Assembly: GCA_047967505.1 (NCBI GenBank)
Contig: CM106540.1
Length of the DNA: 64,000 nucleotides
Source: Dipteris shenzhenensis
Lineage: Eukaryota > Polypodiophyta > Polypodiopsida > Gleicheniales
Strand: one strand, 5' to 3'
Both the position numbers and the translations under genes were made by a program. The notes under the pieces are model-generated. The model was given only the letters and a program-made list of their open reading frames with translations, had not been told where the DNA came from and made no database searches. Position 1 is the stretch's first letter, and each line of letters opens with the position of its first letter. Shown piece by piece: positions 22,136 to 32,559 of the stretch.

Positions 22136-22930
22136 GTTTTGAATGGTTGCAATTTTGAATGTCATAAATGACACTTGGGTTTTTTCAACATATGGGTGAA
22201 CTATTTTTAAACATTCACTTCTTTCATGGTTGATAACACTTTTAATAAGAAGAACCATTTTGAATGTCATAAGTGTTGATGCGATCCCATGCTATCAAGT
22301 CTACAGATAGTTTTTTTCCTTGCATATGGGTGAAGTGATGTTTACATTACTAAGTTCAACATATCAAGCAACGCATTTGTTTTGATTATTGAAGGACTTG
22401 TGATAATAAGACCTATTTCAAATGCAAAAGAATTGTTGTATCGATAATGGAATCCGCTTTGGAGTGGAAATTCGGTCGGTTTCTTTCAAACCCACATACT
22501 ATTGTTGCATAATGTGAGTATGGCTCCAATTGGAAGTTAAGGTAGACTATAATTCACAATGTTGGTATAGTTACACATAGTAACATAAGTTTTATTTTCG
22601 AAATTCTTACCAAATAGTGGTTTGCACAAAGCTATGTTGAGTACCGTGACAAGGAAATTGTGGAAAAGCTCGCTCGCTTTTTGGGGCCCGCTCGCTTTTC
22701 CTCGCTCGTTCTATCGACTGCCTCTTGACACTAGTTGTTGCTAGTCGTCCTTCAAGTTTTACCTATGTAGAGGGGGGCTTAAGGGAAGCAAAATTAGACA
22801 AGTCACCAGTCGTGGTGGTAATTTTGTTAGGGAAGTACCTTGTAAAGAATCATGTGAACAAATTATTGCCATTAAAGAGGTTCTTGAACTTGTAACTAGT
22901 GCACATCTTGTGCACCTTCAGCCTCGCATT
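22136..22930. other. Spacer with GCTCGCT cluster
   Basis: No gene is seen. At 22668-22710 the word GCTCGCTCGCTTTT is repeated around GGGGCCC, an isolated GC-rich patch of unknown meaning. Confidence 0.4.
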
Positions 22931-22939
22931 TTTGGGGTC

Positions 22940-23500
22940 GTGGGAAAATGCCCTTAATGAAAGAAAGAGTACTTGACAAAGTATTAAAGTTTCAAGGCAA
23001 AGAAAGAGTACTTGACTTAGTACTAAAGATTCAAGGCAATCTTTCATGCCCATTAATAATTCTTTCTAAAATGGCCAAGGGCCCTATCATAATAAAAGGA
23101 AGAGTAGTTGAGGTACTACTAAAGGAAAGAAAATTTTTAATATCTATTAACAAAGTACTATAATAGGTTGTGGGTAAACAAATTTATAGAATACTTAACA
23201 CTAAGCTCAATTTCATCCTTTAATGAAAGGAAATGTAGTTGAGATAGTAATAAAGAAAGACAACCTATAATGCCCATTAATAAGTACTTTTTAAAATATT
23301 TAATGGCCCTACTTTAATGAAAGAGTAATTGAGGTAATACTAAAGAAAGGCAACCTTTCCATTAACGACTTATAATAAGTTAAGGCTATGGTAAACAAAC
23401 TAAGATATTAGTTAACAATAACCTCAACTAACCTATAATAAGTTAAGGTTAGGGCAAACAAACTAACATATCAGCTAACTCTACCCTCAATTATTTAAAA
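22940..23500. repeat. Dispersed repeat, copies in tandem
   Basis: At least four loose units share TTAATGAAAG, GTA(C/G)TTGA, TACTAAAG and AAAGGCAACCTTT words with the copy at 19225. GTTAAGGYTAKGGTAAACAAACTAA occurs twice near 23380 and 23440. The two short frames here are artefacts. Confidence 0.6.
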
Positions 23501-23608
23501 AAAGTCATTTTGACCAAATACAAAAAGAAAACACACTTTGGCTCAAATTAGCCAAAAACTTCCCCAACTTTAGCATGGCCAAAAAGAGCTACCTTTGTTG
23601 TGAATGTA

Positions 23609-23640
23609 CTTTTTTTTTTTTTTTTGGGGGGGGGGGGGGG
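23609..23640. repeat. T run followed by G run
   Basis: About 16-17 T followed directly by about 16 G. Such a junction is prone to sequencing and assembly length error. Confidence 0.9.
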
Positions 23641-24196
23641 ATCGTAATGCAGAGGCATGCTCACCGTTTAGTAATCCTCATGAAACCCGTTTGAGCATAC
23701 AAAATTGCTGGTTGAAATTGAAAAATTTGGGTTGGAATTGAAGGTTGCCTTTAATTTTATGAATTGATAGGATTTACAAGTTCTAGTTGTACTTTTATAA
23801 TTCCAACTTGAAGTTTTTTCAAGGCTTAAAAACCATTTTTTTTCGAGCAGGGCCGCACATGCAGTGCCGGCGTTTAGTGTCACATGCCTTGTTCCCGACA
23901 ATGTCTTTAATTAAAGTAGCATGTCCTACGGACACAAGGTGAACCAAAGAAACTCACGTTTTAACATCACATTCATATCGCCGACAACCTAGCTGCTGCA
24001 TCGTCATCTCCTTGTTCTCACACTCACCGCTTCGCCTCACCGTCCCTCCGTTACTTCTTCCACTCTCGTCAGAGGTTTCTCCTCGCTTCCACACTGTCTA
24101 TTGGCTGCATCCTCCCTTCTACGCCTTATGCCCTATCGCTTGCATGATGCTCTCGTCACCTCTCATAATCTATTTTTTTAAATCCCACTCTCGCAG

Positions 24197-24745
24197 GAAA
24201 TGGTTGAGCCCGTAGCAAGTGGAGATTGCCAGGACATAAAAAATCTCACCGATGACAAAGACCAAGGTCGTGAGTGCCTCGACTTAGCCACCAGTAAGGG
24301 CCTGACCGTGCGTTGGCGCAGCGGTAGTGAACTGGTCATAGAGATATGTATCCCCAAACATTCCAAATTGCTGTCGAGGTTCGTGCTGCTACTTGAGCAG
24401 CGAGGATTCTGCTCTTTCGGATTCTCGCTTGCAACGAATCACAGCCTCAACATCCAGTCGATTAAAGCAGAGGTGATGATGAACAAGAAGTCAACGACGA
24501 ACTACATTAAACGATGCATACATTTTACTTCTTTCCTAGATAGATTGTAGACACCGCTGTCTTATAGCTTGTATCAATTGCTAGTTTCAGCTAGTGTTTT
24601 CCCATACTACATTGATTACGATTTTTGAACTTGTGGGCAGGTGAAAGCGAACATGTCTGTTGACCAAGCAAGTGAACTGGAAATGATGCTCCGTGAGGAA
24701 ATCATGAGCGCGGAAAGTTTGAATGCTGGCTTTTCTGCAGAATAG
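24197..24745 (+). CDS. Two-exon ACT-like domain fragment of a bHLH-type protein
   Basis: Exon 1 (24197-24472) and exon 2 (24641-24745) join in phase; from the ATG at 24200 this gives 125 residues. The core reads LTVRWRSGSELVIEICIPKH, SKLLSRFVLLLEQRGFCSF and SLNIQSIKAE, and exon 2 adds VKANMSVDQASELEMMLREE. From memory this resembles the ACT-like C-terminal domain of many plant bHLH factors, ending with an acidic helix. The intron starts GTGATG and ends TTGTGGGCAG. Position 24197 is itself preceded by a pyrimidine tract and CAG, so an upstream exon may exist, but no helix-loop-helix region is visible. The stretch is GC-richer than its surroundings. It is either a small ACT protein, a transposed gene fragment or a pseudogene. 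Confidence 0.45.
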
Positions 24746-24959
24746 GCGACATTCGCGTCCACACCTTGATCCGTGAGAGTTCATGTTCATTGTCATGTTC
24801 TGTCGTCAAGCTTTCTAGAACGAAGAAATGGCGTTAATTTTCCAGCTTCAAAGTATGAGATCCGCGCTCAGACCTCGGCTCAAATCAACCTTTTTCTTTC
24901 TTAAACAAGGATGAATTACATTCATCCGGCCTGCCCTACTTATTTTTCAAGAAGTGTCT

Positions 24960-26335
24960 TCAATTGTTGTGAATAAGATGGAGTGGTCTCTCCAATGGGG
25001 GAACTGTGTTCCATATTTTATTTTGTGATCCATATTTTATTTTGTGAATATGTGCGTTGGTCCAGATGTGATCGAGTGTTGATCCATATATTGTTGTTAA
25101 TGTGTCAATTATTTGTTGCATATTATGCTCGTTCATAAATGTTGCAAGGTCTCTTAAGTTTTTGTATTCTTTTTTGGAGTCAACATTATTGAAGTCTCCA
25201 AGAACGTATGTTTGATTTTCTTTTTTTTTTTTTATTAATATGCTTTGTAGTATTTGCAATAATGTTGCAGTTGATGTTCCTAGTGGTTTGTAAATGCTGA
25301 CTAAGTTGAATGGTTTCGATTTTCTTTTTTATAAGACTGTTAGTAAACATTGTGCCCCTTGGTTGTGCAAGTATTGTGTGTCTATTAGTTCTATATATAT
25401 ATTTTTAGTAAGTTGCAATGCCCATTCCTTCATCTTTGTGTATAAGTTGAAACTCTTTTATTTCTATGTTGTCACCTTCTTTTGTATGTGTTTCTTGAAA
25501 GCATAGAACTATCGAGGCCATGAGGGTATCTGTCGCTAGTATGTCTTGTTTATGTGGGTGTTGTTGCACTGTGTTTAGTGAGTGGATGATGATTTTGTCT
25601 TTTGTAAGTAATGGGTTGTTTCTTTGCTCCATGACCCATGGTGATTCAATTCTTAGTCTGTTTGTTTCTTCTATTACATTTGTGTCCACTTTAATGTGCT
25701 TGTTCTTAATATTGTTTAATAGGAATAAATTTTGAGGGTCCCTTATTCTTGATAGTGCTGTGTATACTAGACCGTGGAACTTAATGTTTGTTGGATCAAA
25801 TGCTAGGAGATCCATAGATAACCCTTGCGACCGATGGACTGTTTTAGCTATAGCAATGGATTGAATAGGAAACTCTATTCTTGTGAATGTGTTGAGGTGG
25901 TTTCTTCCCACCTGAAATTCGCATTGTGTTTAGAAGATTGGTGTCCAGTTTTGCCGTGTGCCATGCTAGTATAAATTTTTGTTGTTATACCTTGCTTTTG
26001 TACCAACCTTGTTATCATTGAAGAGTATCCATATTAGGGGCTCATATTGAGTTGTGTCTAAGTCCATGAAAATGCCATAAGCACCATTCAGTAAGCCATC
26101 GCCAACGTCTAAATTCACAGAGCAAATTTCTACAATCATCCCTACAATCCTACTGTGCACTTAGGGTCATCTGGAATTTGTATTTTTTTGTTACATTGAC
26201 TATGCCTTTTGTCTTTCGCTTGTAGCACGTGTGGTTGTCCGGGTAATGATTGGAATATCACTTTGTTATGTTTATCTTTAAGTGAATTCATGTAAAATAG
26301 ATGTGAAATTGTTTCCTTTGTTGGTGGAACACAAC
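24960..26335 (-). pseudogene. PIF1-type helicase fused to endonuclease-like domain (Helentron-like fragment)
   Basis: Leftward from 26335: HLFYMNSLKDKHNKVIF, then VDV-type helicase core NLDVGDGLLNGAYGIFMDL and WILFNDNKVGTKAR (26160-25966). After a frameshift come EFPIQSIAIAKTVHRSQGLS and FHGLVYTALSRIRDPQNLFL (25911-25700), the final helicase motifs of PIF1. The same frame continues into IIIHSLNTVQQHPHK and SIVLCFQETHTKEGD, the N-terminal signature of endonuclease/exonuclease/phosphatase domains. After more frameshifts FNLVSIYKPLGTS and, at 25259-24960, TYVLGDFNNVDS and YGSTLDHIWTNA give its end. Helitron-related transposons carry PIF1-like helicases and the Helentron subgroup adds such an endonuclease. 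The replication initiator part and Walker motifs are missing; the 5' side is cut by another element at about 26336. Confidence 0.75.
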
Positions 26336-26479
26336 AAGACAAAGCACCTACAGACATGCACATAGACGCATTTACTCAACTAAAAAAAAAACTTACCGGC
26401 ACGTCTATTTGCAAGTCTATTCGTGCGTCTACAGACTTGCGTCTAAAGCTGCATCTATATAGCAGATAGACGTGCCTAC

Positions 26480-27809
26480 AGACGTGCATATAGATGCATA
26501 AATAGATGCTCTAGAAAATTTAAAAGACCGACAAATGCATCCTTAAACGTGTCTATAGATGCATTTAAACCTCCTTCTCTCACGTACGGGATTAAGTGCC
26601 TTAAGGAATATAAGAGATTACTATAGCAAAGTAGAGGAAACAAGTGCCTCCATGTATCTCCTCTACGATGGTGGCGGTGATAGGCTATCTCGAAAGGAGT
26701 AGGGTACCTGCCCATGATCATATCAAGCTGCAAGATGACACAATTTACGGAGGGGTTAGTACAAAGAAACAACCTCCTAATAAACTACATAAACAATATA
26801 ATTTGAGATCGATACTTACAAATTGGGCCTCCCATGATTCAACACCCCCTACTCCAAAATGCACGCTCCAATATTGCTTCATTTGGATCCTTCGTGCCTC
26901 CACATGCTGCAGACTGGGTTCCTCCTTCGCTGACTTCATTGCTTTCTTCCACTCATGCTTGTGAGCAGTGTGGGGCAGGCCCCTTGGTGGTTGACCTCCC
27001 TCGAGCCTGGCAAGCTCCGCTAGTGCCTGCCTCTTAAGCGAAGATCTTTTATTGCCAAGTATCGTAACAATCTTTAACTTGGCCCATTTATCTGTGAACT
27101 GAACATTGGGGGGTTTAGGATATCTAGAGCAAACAATAGCGAGGGTCTCATCAGCCAACCTCTTTGGATGGTCTTTGTAGTGAATAAAGTAATCTCTGTA
27201 ATTGTTAGCAATTACAGAGCGCATGAAGGCCATCATGTCCTTCCCCTGTGCATCCATCAAGATGCCTCCTGTCTGAGTGATGTCATAGTAGATTGTACCA
27301 TCACTCGGAGGCACGTCTAAATCATCTAAATCATCCTCATCCCCACCACCACCCCTCCCAAATCACTGTGCCATGCATCCCCCACCATTGTCCCTGCTAC
27401 TACGCCTGCTATTGTGTTGTGTCGAGCTAGTACGCTGGCCACTCGTAGCTGGAGAAGTGACTCTCGATTGCACGGGACTACATGGACCACTCGTAGCTAG
27501 AGAAACGAGTCTCGACTGCACAGTAGTACGTCGACGGCTCTGCGAGGCAAAAGGGCCTCCTGATGGCATGGGGGAAGGGGCTCGGCTGTGTAGCCAGCTG
27601 GGCTGTGTTGACTCTGCTGGGGTAATCTCAGCTGGTGTGGGGTTGGGGTGGTTTGGAGTCTGTAGTGCCGACTCCTGGGGGGTGTTTAGAGTACCCATCA
27701 TGTAGCCGTATAACTCCCCAGGACTGGGAGGGTGCCCTAAAAGATTATATAACTCCCAAAATATGGTCTCCCGAAGATCAAGTGAGCGTGAAGAGCTTCC
27801 TGGCCACAT
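26480..27809 (-). pseudogene. CACTA-like element gene, copy 1, spliced
   Basis: One frame runs from 27809 to 26820 with a single TGA at 27363-27365. The N-terminal part is Pro/Ser/Arg-rich (PSPMPSGGPFASQSRRR); the core reads DAQGKDMMAFMRSVIANNYR, KWAKLKIVTILGNKRSSLKR and HEWKKAMKSAKEEPSLQ, then HFGVGGVESWEAQF. An intron follows (26819-26728, donor GTAAGT, acceptor TCTTGCAG), in phase with an exon reading LDMIMGRYPTPFEIAYHRHH and RRGDTWRHLF. After that it differs from copy 2, so the 3' end is deleted. The core resembles plant transposase-associated proteins (Transposase_24-like) only weakly. Function is unknown; a DNA-binding accessory protein is the likeliest guess. Confidence 0.55.
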
Positions 27810-27824
27810 GATGAACTAGAAAAA

Positions 27825-28280
27825 AGAAAAAAAGAAGATTACTAATGAGTTGAGAAGAGAAAAAGAAGAGAAAAAGAGAGAAAAAGAGAGAAGGAAAGAG
27901 AGTAGAAAAGAGAGGAAAAGTGGGGATAAAAGAGAGGAGAAAGGGGAGGAAAAGAGAGGAGAAAAAGAGAGAAAAAGTGGGGATAAAAGAGAGGAGAAAG
28001 GAGAGTAAAAGAGAGGAGAAAAAGAGAGAAAAAGTCGGGATAAAAGAGAGGAGAAAGAAGAGGAAAAGAGAGGAAAAGAGAGGAGAAAAAAAGAGAGAAA
28101 AATAGAGGAGATAAGAGAGAAAAATTACCACGAAAAGAGAAGGAAAGAGAGGATAAAAGAGAGAAGGAAAGAGAGGAGAAAAAAAGAGAGAAAAAGAGAG
28201 GAGATAAGAGAGAAAAAGAGAGACGAAAAGAGAAGGAAAGAGAGGATAAAAGAGAGAAGGAAAAAGAGAGGAAAATATAG
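27825..28280. repeat. Purine-only minisatellite
   Basis: About 450 bp of nearly pure G/A on the top strand, built from AAAAGAGAGGAGAAA and GTGGGGATAAAAGAGAGGAG units. The long Leu/Ser/Phe frames on the other strand are artefacts. Confidence 0.9.
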
Positions 28281-28297
28281 GGTGCAATCCCTTTTTT

Positions 28298-28435
28298 CAA
28301 TCATGCTTTCCCTTTCCATCATTCATGCAATCCCCTTCTTCCATCATGCAATCCCTTTCCATCATTCATGCAATCCCTTTCTTCATTCATGCAATCACTT
28401 ATTTCCATCATTCAATATGCAATCCTTTTCTTGGA
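28298..28435. repeat. Short tandem repeat with CATCATTCATGCAATCCC
   Basis: CATTCATGCAATCCCYTTYY occurs about five times with a 22-40 bp period. It is followed by another purine-rich tract (28436-28520) of GGGAAGG words. Confidence 0.8.
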
Positions 28436-28670
28436 AGTGGAAGTGGAAAGGGAAAGGGAAGAGGAAAGAGAAAGGAAAGGAAAGGGAAGGGAAGGGAAGA
28501 GAAGGGAAGGGAAGGCCAAGCTAGGGAAAAATAACAAAGCGCATCTATCTTCGCGTATAACAGCGCATCTATAAACGTGGCTATTTATTTCCAAAAATAG
28601 AGTAGATGCGTCTATAGACGTGCTCTTAGATGCACTCTCAAATGTGTCTATAGATGCGCTTCAACAGATG

Positions 28671-29390
28671 GACTATTCTAAAAACTCGAAAAGGACACGC
28701 GCCCGACACAAAAGCACAACACTAGTACCAAAAACAGCTTTACAATGTTTTTTATGATAATAAATGAGCTTAAATATTTGTACAAATGAAATAAAAATAG
28801 CCAATAAATATTTACAATGAAATAAAATGACCACTATAGTGATCAAGCTCCAATATGCCCCATGACATGTAATCCGTCCACTGATATCTGCTATCTGCTC
28901 ATGCAATCTGCTCACTGATAAACTTCTTGGTAAATGGTGAAAGTTCTTATTTAATAGCATGTTATGAGTGTGAAACTGCATGTGAGCGAAGGGACTGACA
29001 ATGATTAGGAACTAGTCAAAAAATTTTGGGCATGGCTTCTATTGGCAACTTGAAGAATTGTCTCTCCTCTAAGGCAATCTAATCTATGCTAAACCAATTT
29101 TTGAAGCGAAGAAAAGTAATAAATAATTTATTTTTCTGTGTTCATTTTAATGTGTTGGGGTTTAAGAGGCTTAAATATGCAAAAGAAGGGATTTTGATGT
29201 AGGGGCTAAACCTGCATGTGAGAGAAATGAAGAGCAAGTCTCTAAAGAAAAGTTAACATTTTTCAATTAAAAAGATGAATATATATATAAATATTATCTC
29301 ACCTTTAAAACAAACCATAAATTCACACTTTTATAATTTTTTAAAAGTATAATATAAAACATGTAAATATATAAAACTTTCTCTCTTTCC
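28671..29390. other. No recognised feature
   Basis: AT-rich spacer. The minus frame 28981-28673 has no motifs. No gene is seen. Confidence 0.45.
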
Positions 29391-29396
29391 TTTGAA

Positions 29397-29397
<1 letters not shown>

Positions 29398-29427
<30 letters not shown>

Positions 29428-29428
29428 A
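29398..29428. repeat. (CT)n microsatellite
   Basis: About 15 CT units. Confidence 0.95.
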
Positions 29429-29439
29429 AGACTCCTAAT

Positions 29440-30990
29440 TCTCCCTGTAGCCATAGAAAGAGCCTCAACCATGGTGGTATTCAGCTGCATGCAAAGTGGT
29501 ACACCCATCCAATAAGCACTTGGTCGGATAACACACCTAAAATCATTTTTTTTAAATGGTTGTGCATGACATTGAGGAACAAACGGTGTTTAATGCGTGA
29601 TATACCTTGCAAAGCATATCCAATGGCCAAAATACTTTGCACAAACCTCAACCTAGGTGTTATTGAGTTGCATGCAAAGTGACGTGTCCATCCAATAAGT
29701 ACTTGATTGGATAACACACCTAGGACCATGTATTTTTACGGATGTGCTTGACACTAAGGCAAAAACGGTATTTAATGCTCAATCGACCATCCATAGCATA
29801 TCCGATGGGCATATTACTTTACCTGCACCTCAACATAGGTGGTATTGACTTGTTTGCAAAGAGGTAGACCCATCCAATAAGTTCTTGGTCGGATAACACA
29901 CCTAAGGGCATGCTTTTTTACAGATGTGCATATCACTAGGGGAAAAACGGTGTATAATGTGTAATCTCTTATGCAAAGCATATCCGATGTGCATAGTACT
30001 TTGCATGCACCTCAACCTAGTTGAACTTGACTTGTGTGCAAAGTGGATCCCCCATCCGGTAAGTACTTGTTTGAATAATACTCCTAGGTCTGTGTTTTCT
30101 AATGTTGTGCATCACACTAAGGCAGAAACAGTGTTTTATGCTCGATCGACAATGCAAAGCATATCCGATGGGCACAATACTTTGTACACACCTTAAACTA
30201 GGTGGAATTGACTTATATGGAAAGTATCGTGCCCATCCCATGAGTATTTGTTCAAATAACACATCTAGGACTATGGTTTTTTACGGTTGTGCATGACACT
30301 AAGGGAAAAACGGTGTATAATGCATGATTGCCTATGCAAAGCATATCTGATGGGCAAAATACTTTTCATATGCATCAACCTATGTGATGTTGAGTTTCAT
30401 GCAAACTGATGCACCCATATCATAAGTACTTGTTCGGATAACACACCTAGGAGCCCGTTTTTGACAGTAGTGCATATCACAAGAACAAAAATGGTGTATA
30501 ATGCATGATTGGTAATGCAAATCATATTTGATGGGCACAATAATTTGTACGCACCTCAACCTAGGTGGTATTGACTTATGTGTAAATAGGTTCCCCCATC
30601 CAATAAGCACTTGTTCAAATAACACACCTATGACCATGTTTTTTTATGGTTGTGCATGACACTAAGGCATAAATGGTATTTAATGCTCCCTCGACCATGA
30701 AAAGCATATCCGATGGGCACAATACTTTGCATGTGCCTCAGAAGCAGTGGTATTGATTTCCATGCGAAGTGGTACACCCATCCGATAAGCACTTGGTCAG
30801 TTAACATACCTAAAAGCGTGTTTTTTAAGGGTTATGCATGACATTAAGGCACAAATGGTGCTTAATGTGTGATATACCATGCAAAGCATATCCGATGGGC
30901 AGAATACTTTGCACTCACCACAACCTAGGTTTTATTGAGTTGCATGCAAAGTGGCATGTCCATCCAATAAGTACTTGATCGGATAACTTC
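29440..30990. repeat. Satellite array, 182-bp period, about 8.5 units
   Basis: The landmark (A/G)TAAG(T/C)ACTTG(G/T)T..GATAACACACCTA begins near 29512, 29694, 29876, 30058, 30239, 30420, 30601, 30785 and 30967, a spacing of 181-184 bp. Each unit also carries CATATCCGATGGGCA..ATACTTTGCA, CCTCAACCTAGGTGGTATTG and TGTGCATGACACTAAGG. Units are roughly 80-85 % alike by eye. The small frames inside are satellite artefacts. Confidence 0.93.
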
Positions 30991-31082
30991 TCCCACCAAT
31001 AAATTAAGCAGTAATTAAAAATTATAATAAATGAGTAGATTATTAAAAAGAGACTAATATTTATGTAATTGTTACTATTGCA

Positions 31083-31240
31083 GCTTGCTTGCAAAGGACT
31101 CTCACAAGGGAGATGGCTATAGATTTTGTTCCAGGGATGGATGTGATTTCATGTAGCAAAAGAGAAGTAGTTGCATTTGCTACAATCCATGATAGTGATC
31201 CCAATTCAGTTTGCCACTTTCGAAGACGAAGATAAGGTGG
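31083..31240 (+). pseudogene. Isolated exon-like fragment of the transposase-like gene N-terminal domain
   Basis: After an acceptor-like TTGTTACTATTGCAG the plus strand reads FVPGMDVISCSKREVVAFAT and IHDSDPNSVCHF. This is homologous to EGMDVVLYKKNEVVAFGRI and HSLDPMNVCHF on the minus strand at about 45440-45360. It faces the truncated end of the minus-strand gene at 31252, so it is an inverted, separate fragment. The domain resembles plant transposon-associated DUF8039. Confidence 0.55.
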
Positions 31241-31251
31241 CAGTTACTGTA

Positions 31252-32306
31252 TCAAAGATTCTTATGGCAAAAATCTCTACACCAAATTTTGTACAAGGTT
31301 GACCGTGAAATCATGCTCTCATCTTTGTCTTGTAAAGTTTTATTGATAGTTTCTAGAACGACCTTCTTTGTCATTCCCAAAGGAAGATGTTGTTGACATT
31401 CGACACGTCCATCTAGCATTGTTTGTTGAAGATGAGGCTGTGCTAATGCATGGTCTTTGAGGACTTGCTTTAATGTTGCGGTTGCATTTATAGTGCTTCC
31501 ATGGCATTTAAACTTGTAGGTATTTCCATGAATTATATGAACCACTTTTTTTTCACCTCTGCCCAAATGGTCCAGTATGTTCCATGTGGTCCAGTTAACC
31601 ATTGATATCCTCGATTGCAAATGGGTCTCCCATTAACCATGGGTTTCAATCTAGGTTTACAATGTCTTGTGCTCAAATCTTGATTAGTGTCTTGATGAAG
31701 AAAGCATGAAGACTCTTGAAATATAGTTATGTCTATTAGGCGCTGTCTTACTCCAAATACCAAGGCGTATGGCTGCACAATCATCTTTCCCAACTTTTCT
31801 AATGCAAAGTCTCTTGCAACAAACTCGCATAAGCATCCTTTCCATATTCTTCGCCTCTTCATACTCACATACTTTCTTTTTGTAAATAATGTCTTGTGTT
31901 TTCTACTTGTAAGACCATCAAACCTCAAATCCACTTCCCTTGAATCTTCATCTCTATAATCAAATGCTGTGTGGGCTTGAGAATAATTTGATACCTTATC
32001 ATATCTTAGAAATAGCAATCTGGTAGACATGTTCATTGATGTCAATTTGTTGCCAATGCCTCTTGAATTTTGTGGTTGAACTCTTTCTCCTTCGTAACTC
32101 AAGATTTTCCCATCTATATTCTCTAGCATGCTAGCAACAATATTATGAACAACATGACAAGTCTCAAATTCTCTACCCCCTTTGCCCTGCATTCGAGTGG
32201 TAACATCATGATCATTGTCATTAATATTATCAATTCCTATTATTGCATCACTTATCCCATCGATCTTTGCGTGTATTTTTCTTTGTGGTCCCATCTTATT
32301 ATTCTC
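31252..32306 (-). pseudogene. 3' part of a DUF7869-type transposase-like gene, split by copia 2
   Basis: The frame reads leftward across the insertion point: NNKMGPQRKIHAKIDGISDA, then KRRRIWKGCLCEFVARDFAL and PRLKPMVNGRPICNRGYQWL with HGTYW (to about 31540). After a frameshift it continues in 31620-31252: LPLGMTKKVVLETINKTLQD and ISRSTLYKIWCRDF. The order NG..IC..., THLP.GMTK.., STLY..W is that of the N-terminal half of DUF7869 proteins, as in the relative at 53.4 kb. The expected HxxIP..C zinc part and the catalytic core are cut off at 31251. The 5' half of the gene is at 44481-45475. Confidence 0.7.
32302..32306. repeat. Target-site duplication of copia 2, left
   Basis: TTCTC, identical to 44481-44485. 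Confidence 0.9.
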
Positions 32307-32469
32307 AGTGGGAGAGGAGAGCACACACAGAGGAGAGCACACACAAAGGGTTAAGGAGACACCAAAAGTGGTGGAGCAAAAGCTACTCTAGCTTATTCCT
32401 CTATCATATATATATGAGTATACATGGGCATTGTACAAGTGGGTGGGCAAACTGCCCTTTACCCCAACA
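32307..32469 (-). repeat. 3' LTR of copia 2 (163 bp)
   Basis: On the minus strand it runs TGTTGGGGTAAAGGG to CTCTCCTCTCCCACT. It contains a TATA-like run CTCATATATATATGA (about 32402-32417) and a duplicated GTGTGTGCTCTCCTCT. Confidence 0.95.
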
Positions 32470-32481
32470 ACCTCCCACTTA
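32470..32481 (-). other. Polypurine tract of copia 2
   Basis: The minus strand reads TAAGTGGGAGGT directly before the LTR, identical to that of copia 1. Confidence 0.8.
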
Positions 32482-32559
32482 AAGGCAGTGTGTCTTTAAG
32501 GGAGTATAGTACACATATAATACAATCAGCCATAGGCTGAAAAACAAGATGACCAAACT

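Larger units (their letters stand above)
26336..28670 (-). mobile_element. CACTA-like DNA transposon (copy 1), inserted beside the helicase fragment
   Basis: The left end CACAACAAGACAAAGCA is found again at 57218, in the same orientation to a homologous gene, so it is a true terminus. It resembles the CACTACAAGA type of CACTA ends. Inside the left end (26350-26560) and near the right end (28535-28670) lie clusters of words such as GTCTATAGACG, CGTCTACAGAC and TAGATGCA, like the subterminal repeats of CACTA elements. A matching right terminus is not found, so the right limit is approximate. Superfamily assignment is inference. Confidence 0.5.

Noticed and set aside
27778-28322. Minus-strand hydrophobic frames of 150-169 residues that look like membrane proteins
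   Set aside because: The sequence is a nearly pure purine/pyrimidine repeat; Leu, Ser and Phe are forced by composition in every frame.
29481-30637. Small frames with recurring peptides such as VLIGW and HFACNS
   Set aside because: They follow the 182-bp satellite period and are interrupted in each unit; they are repeat artefacts.
29440-30990. CRISPR-like array of regularly spaced repeats
   Set aside because: The whole 182-bp unit is repeated without unique spacers, in a eukaryotic context; it is a satellite.
32145-32482. Plus-strand frames of 69-79 residues over the copia 2 LTR
   Set aside because: They are antisense to the LTR and the split gene and have no motif.
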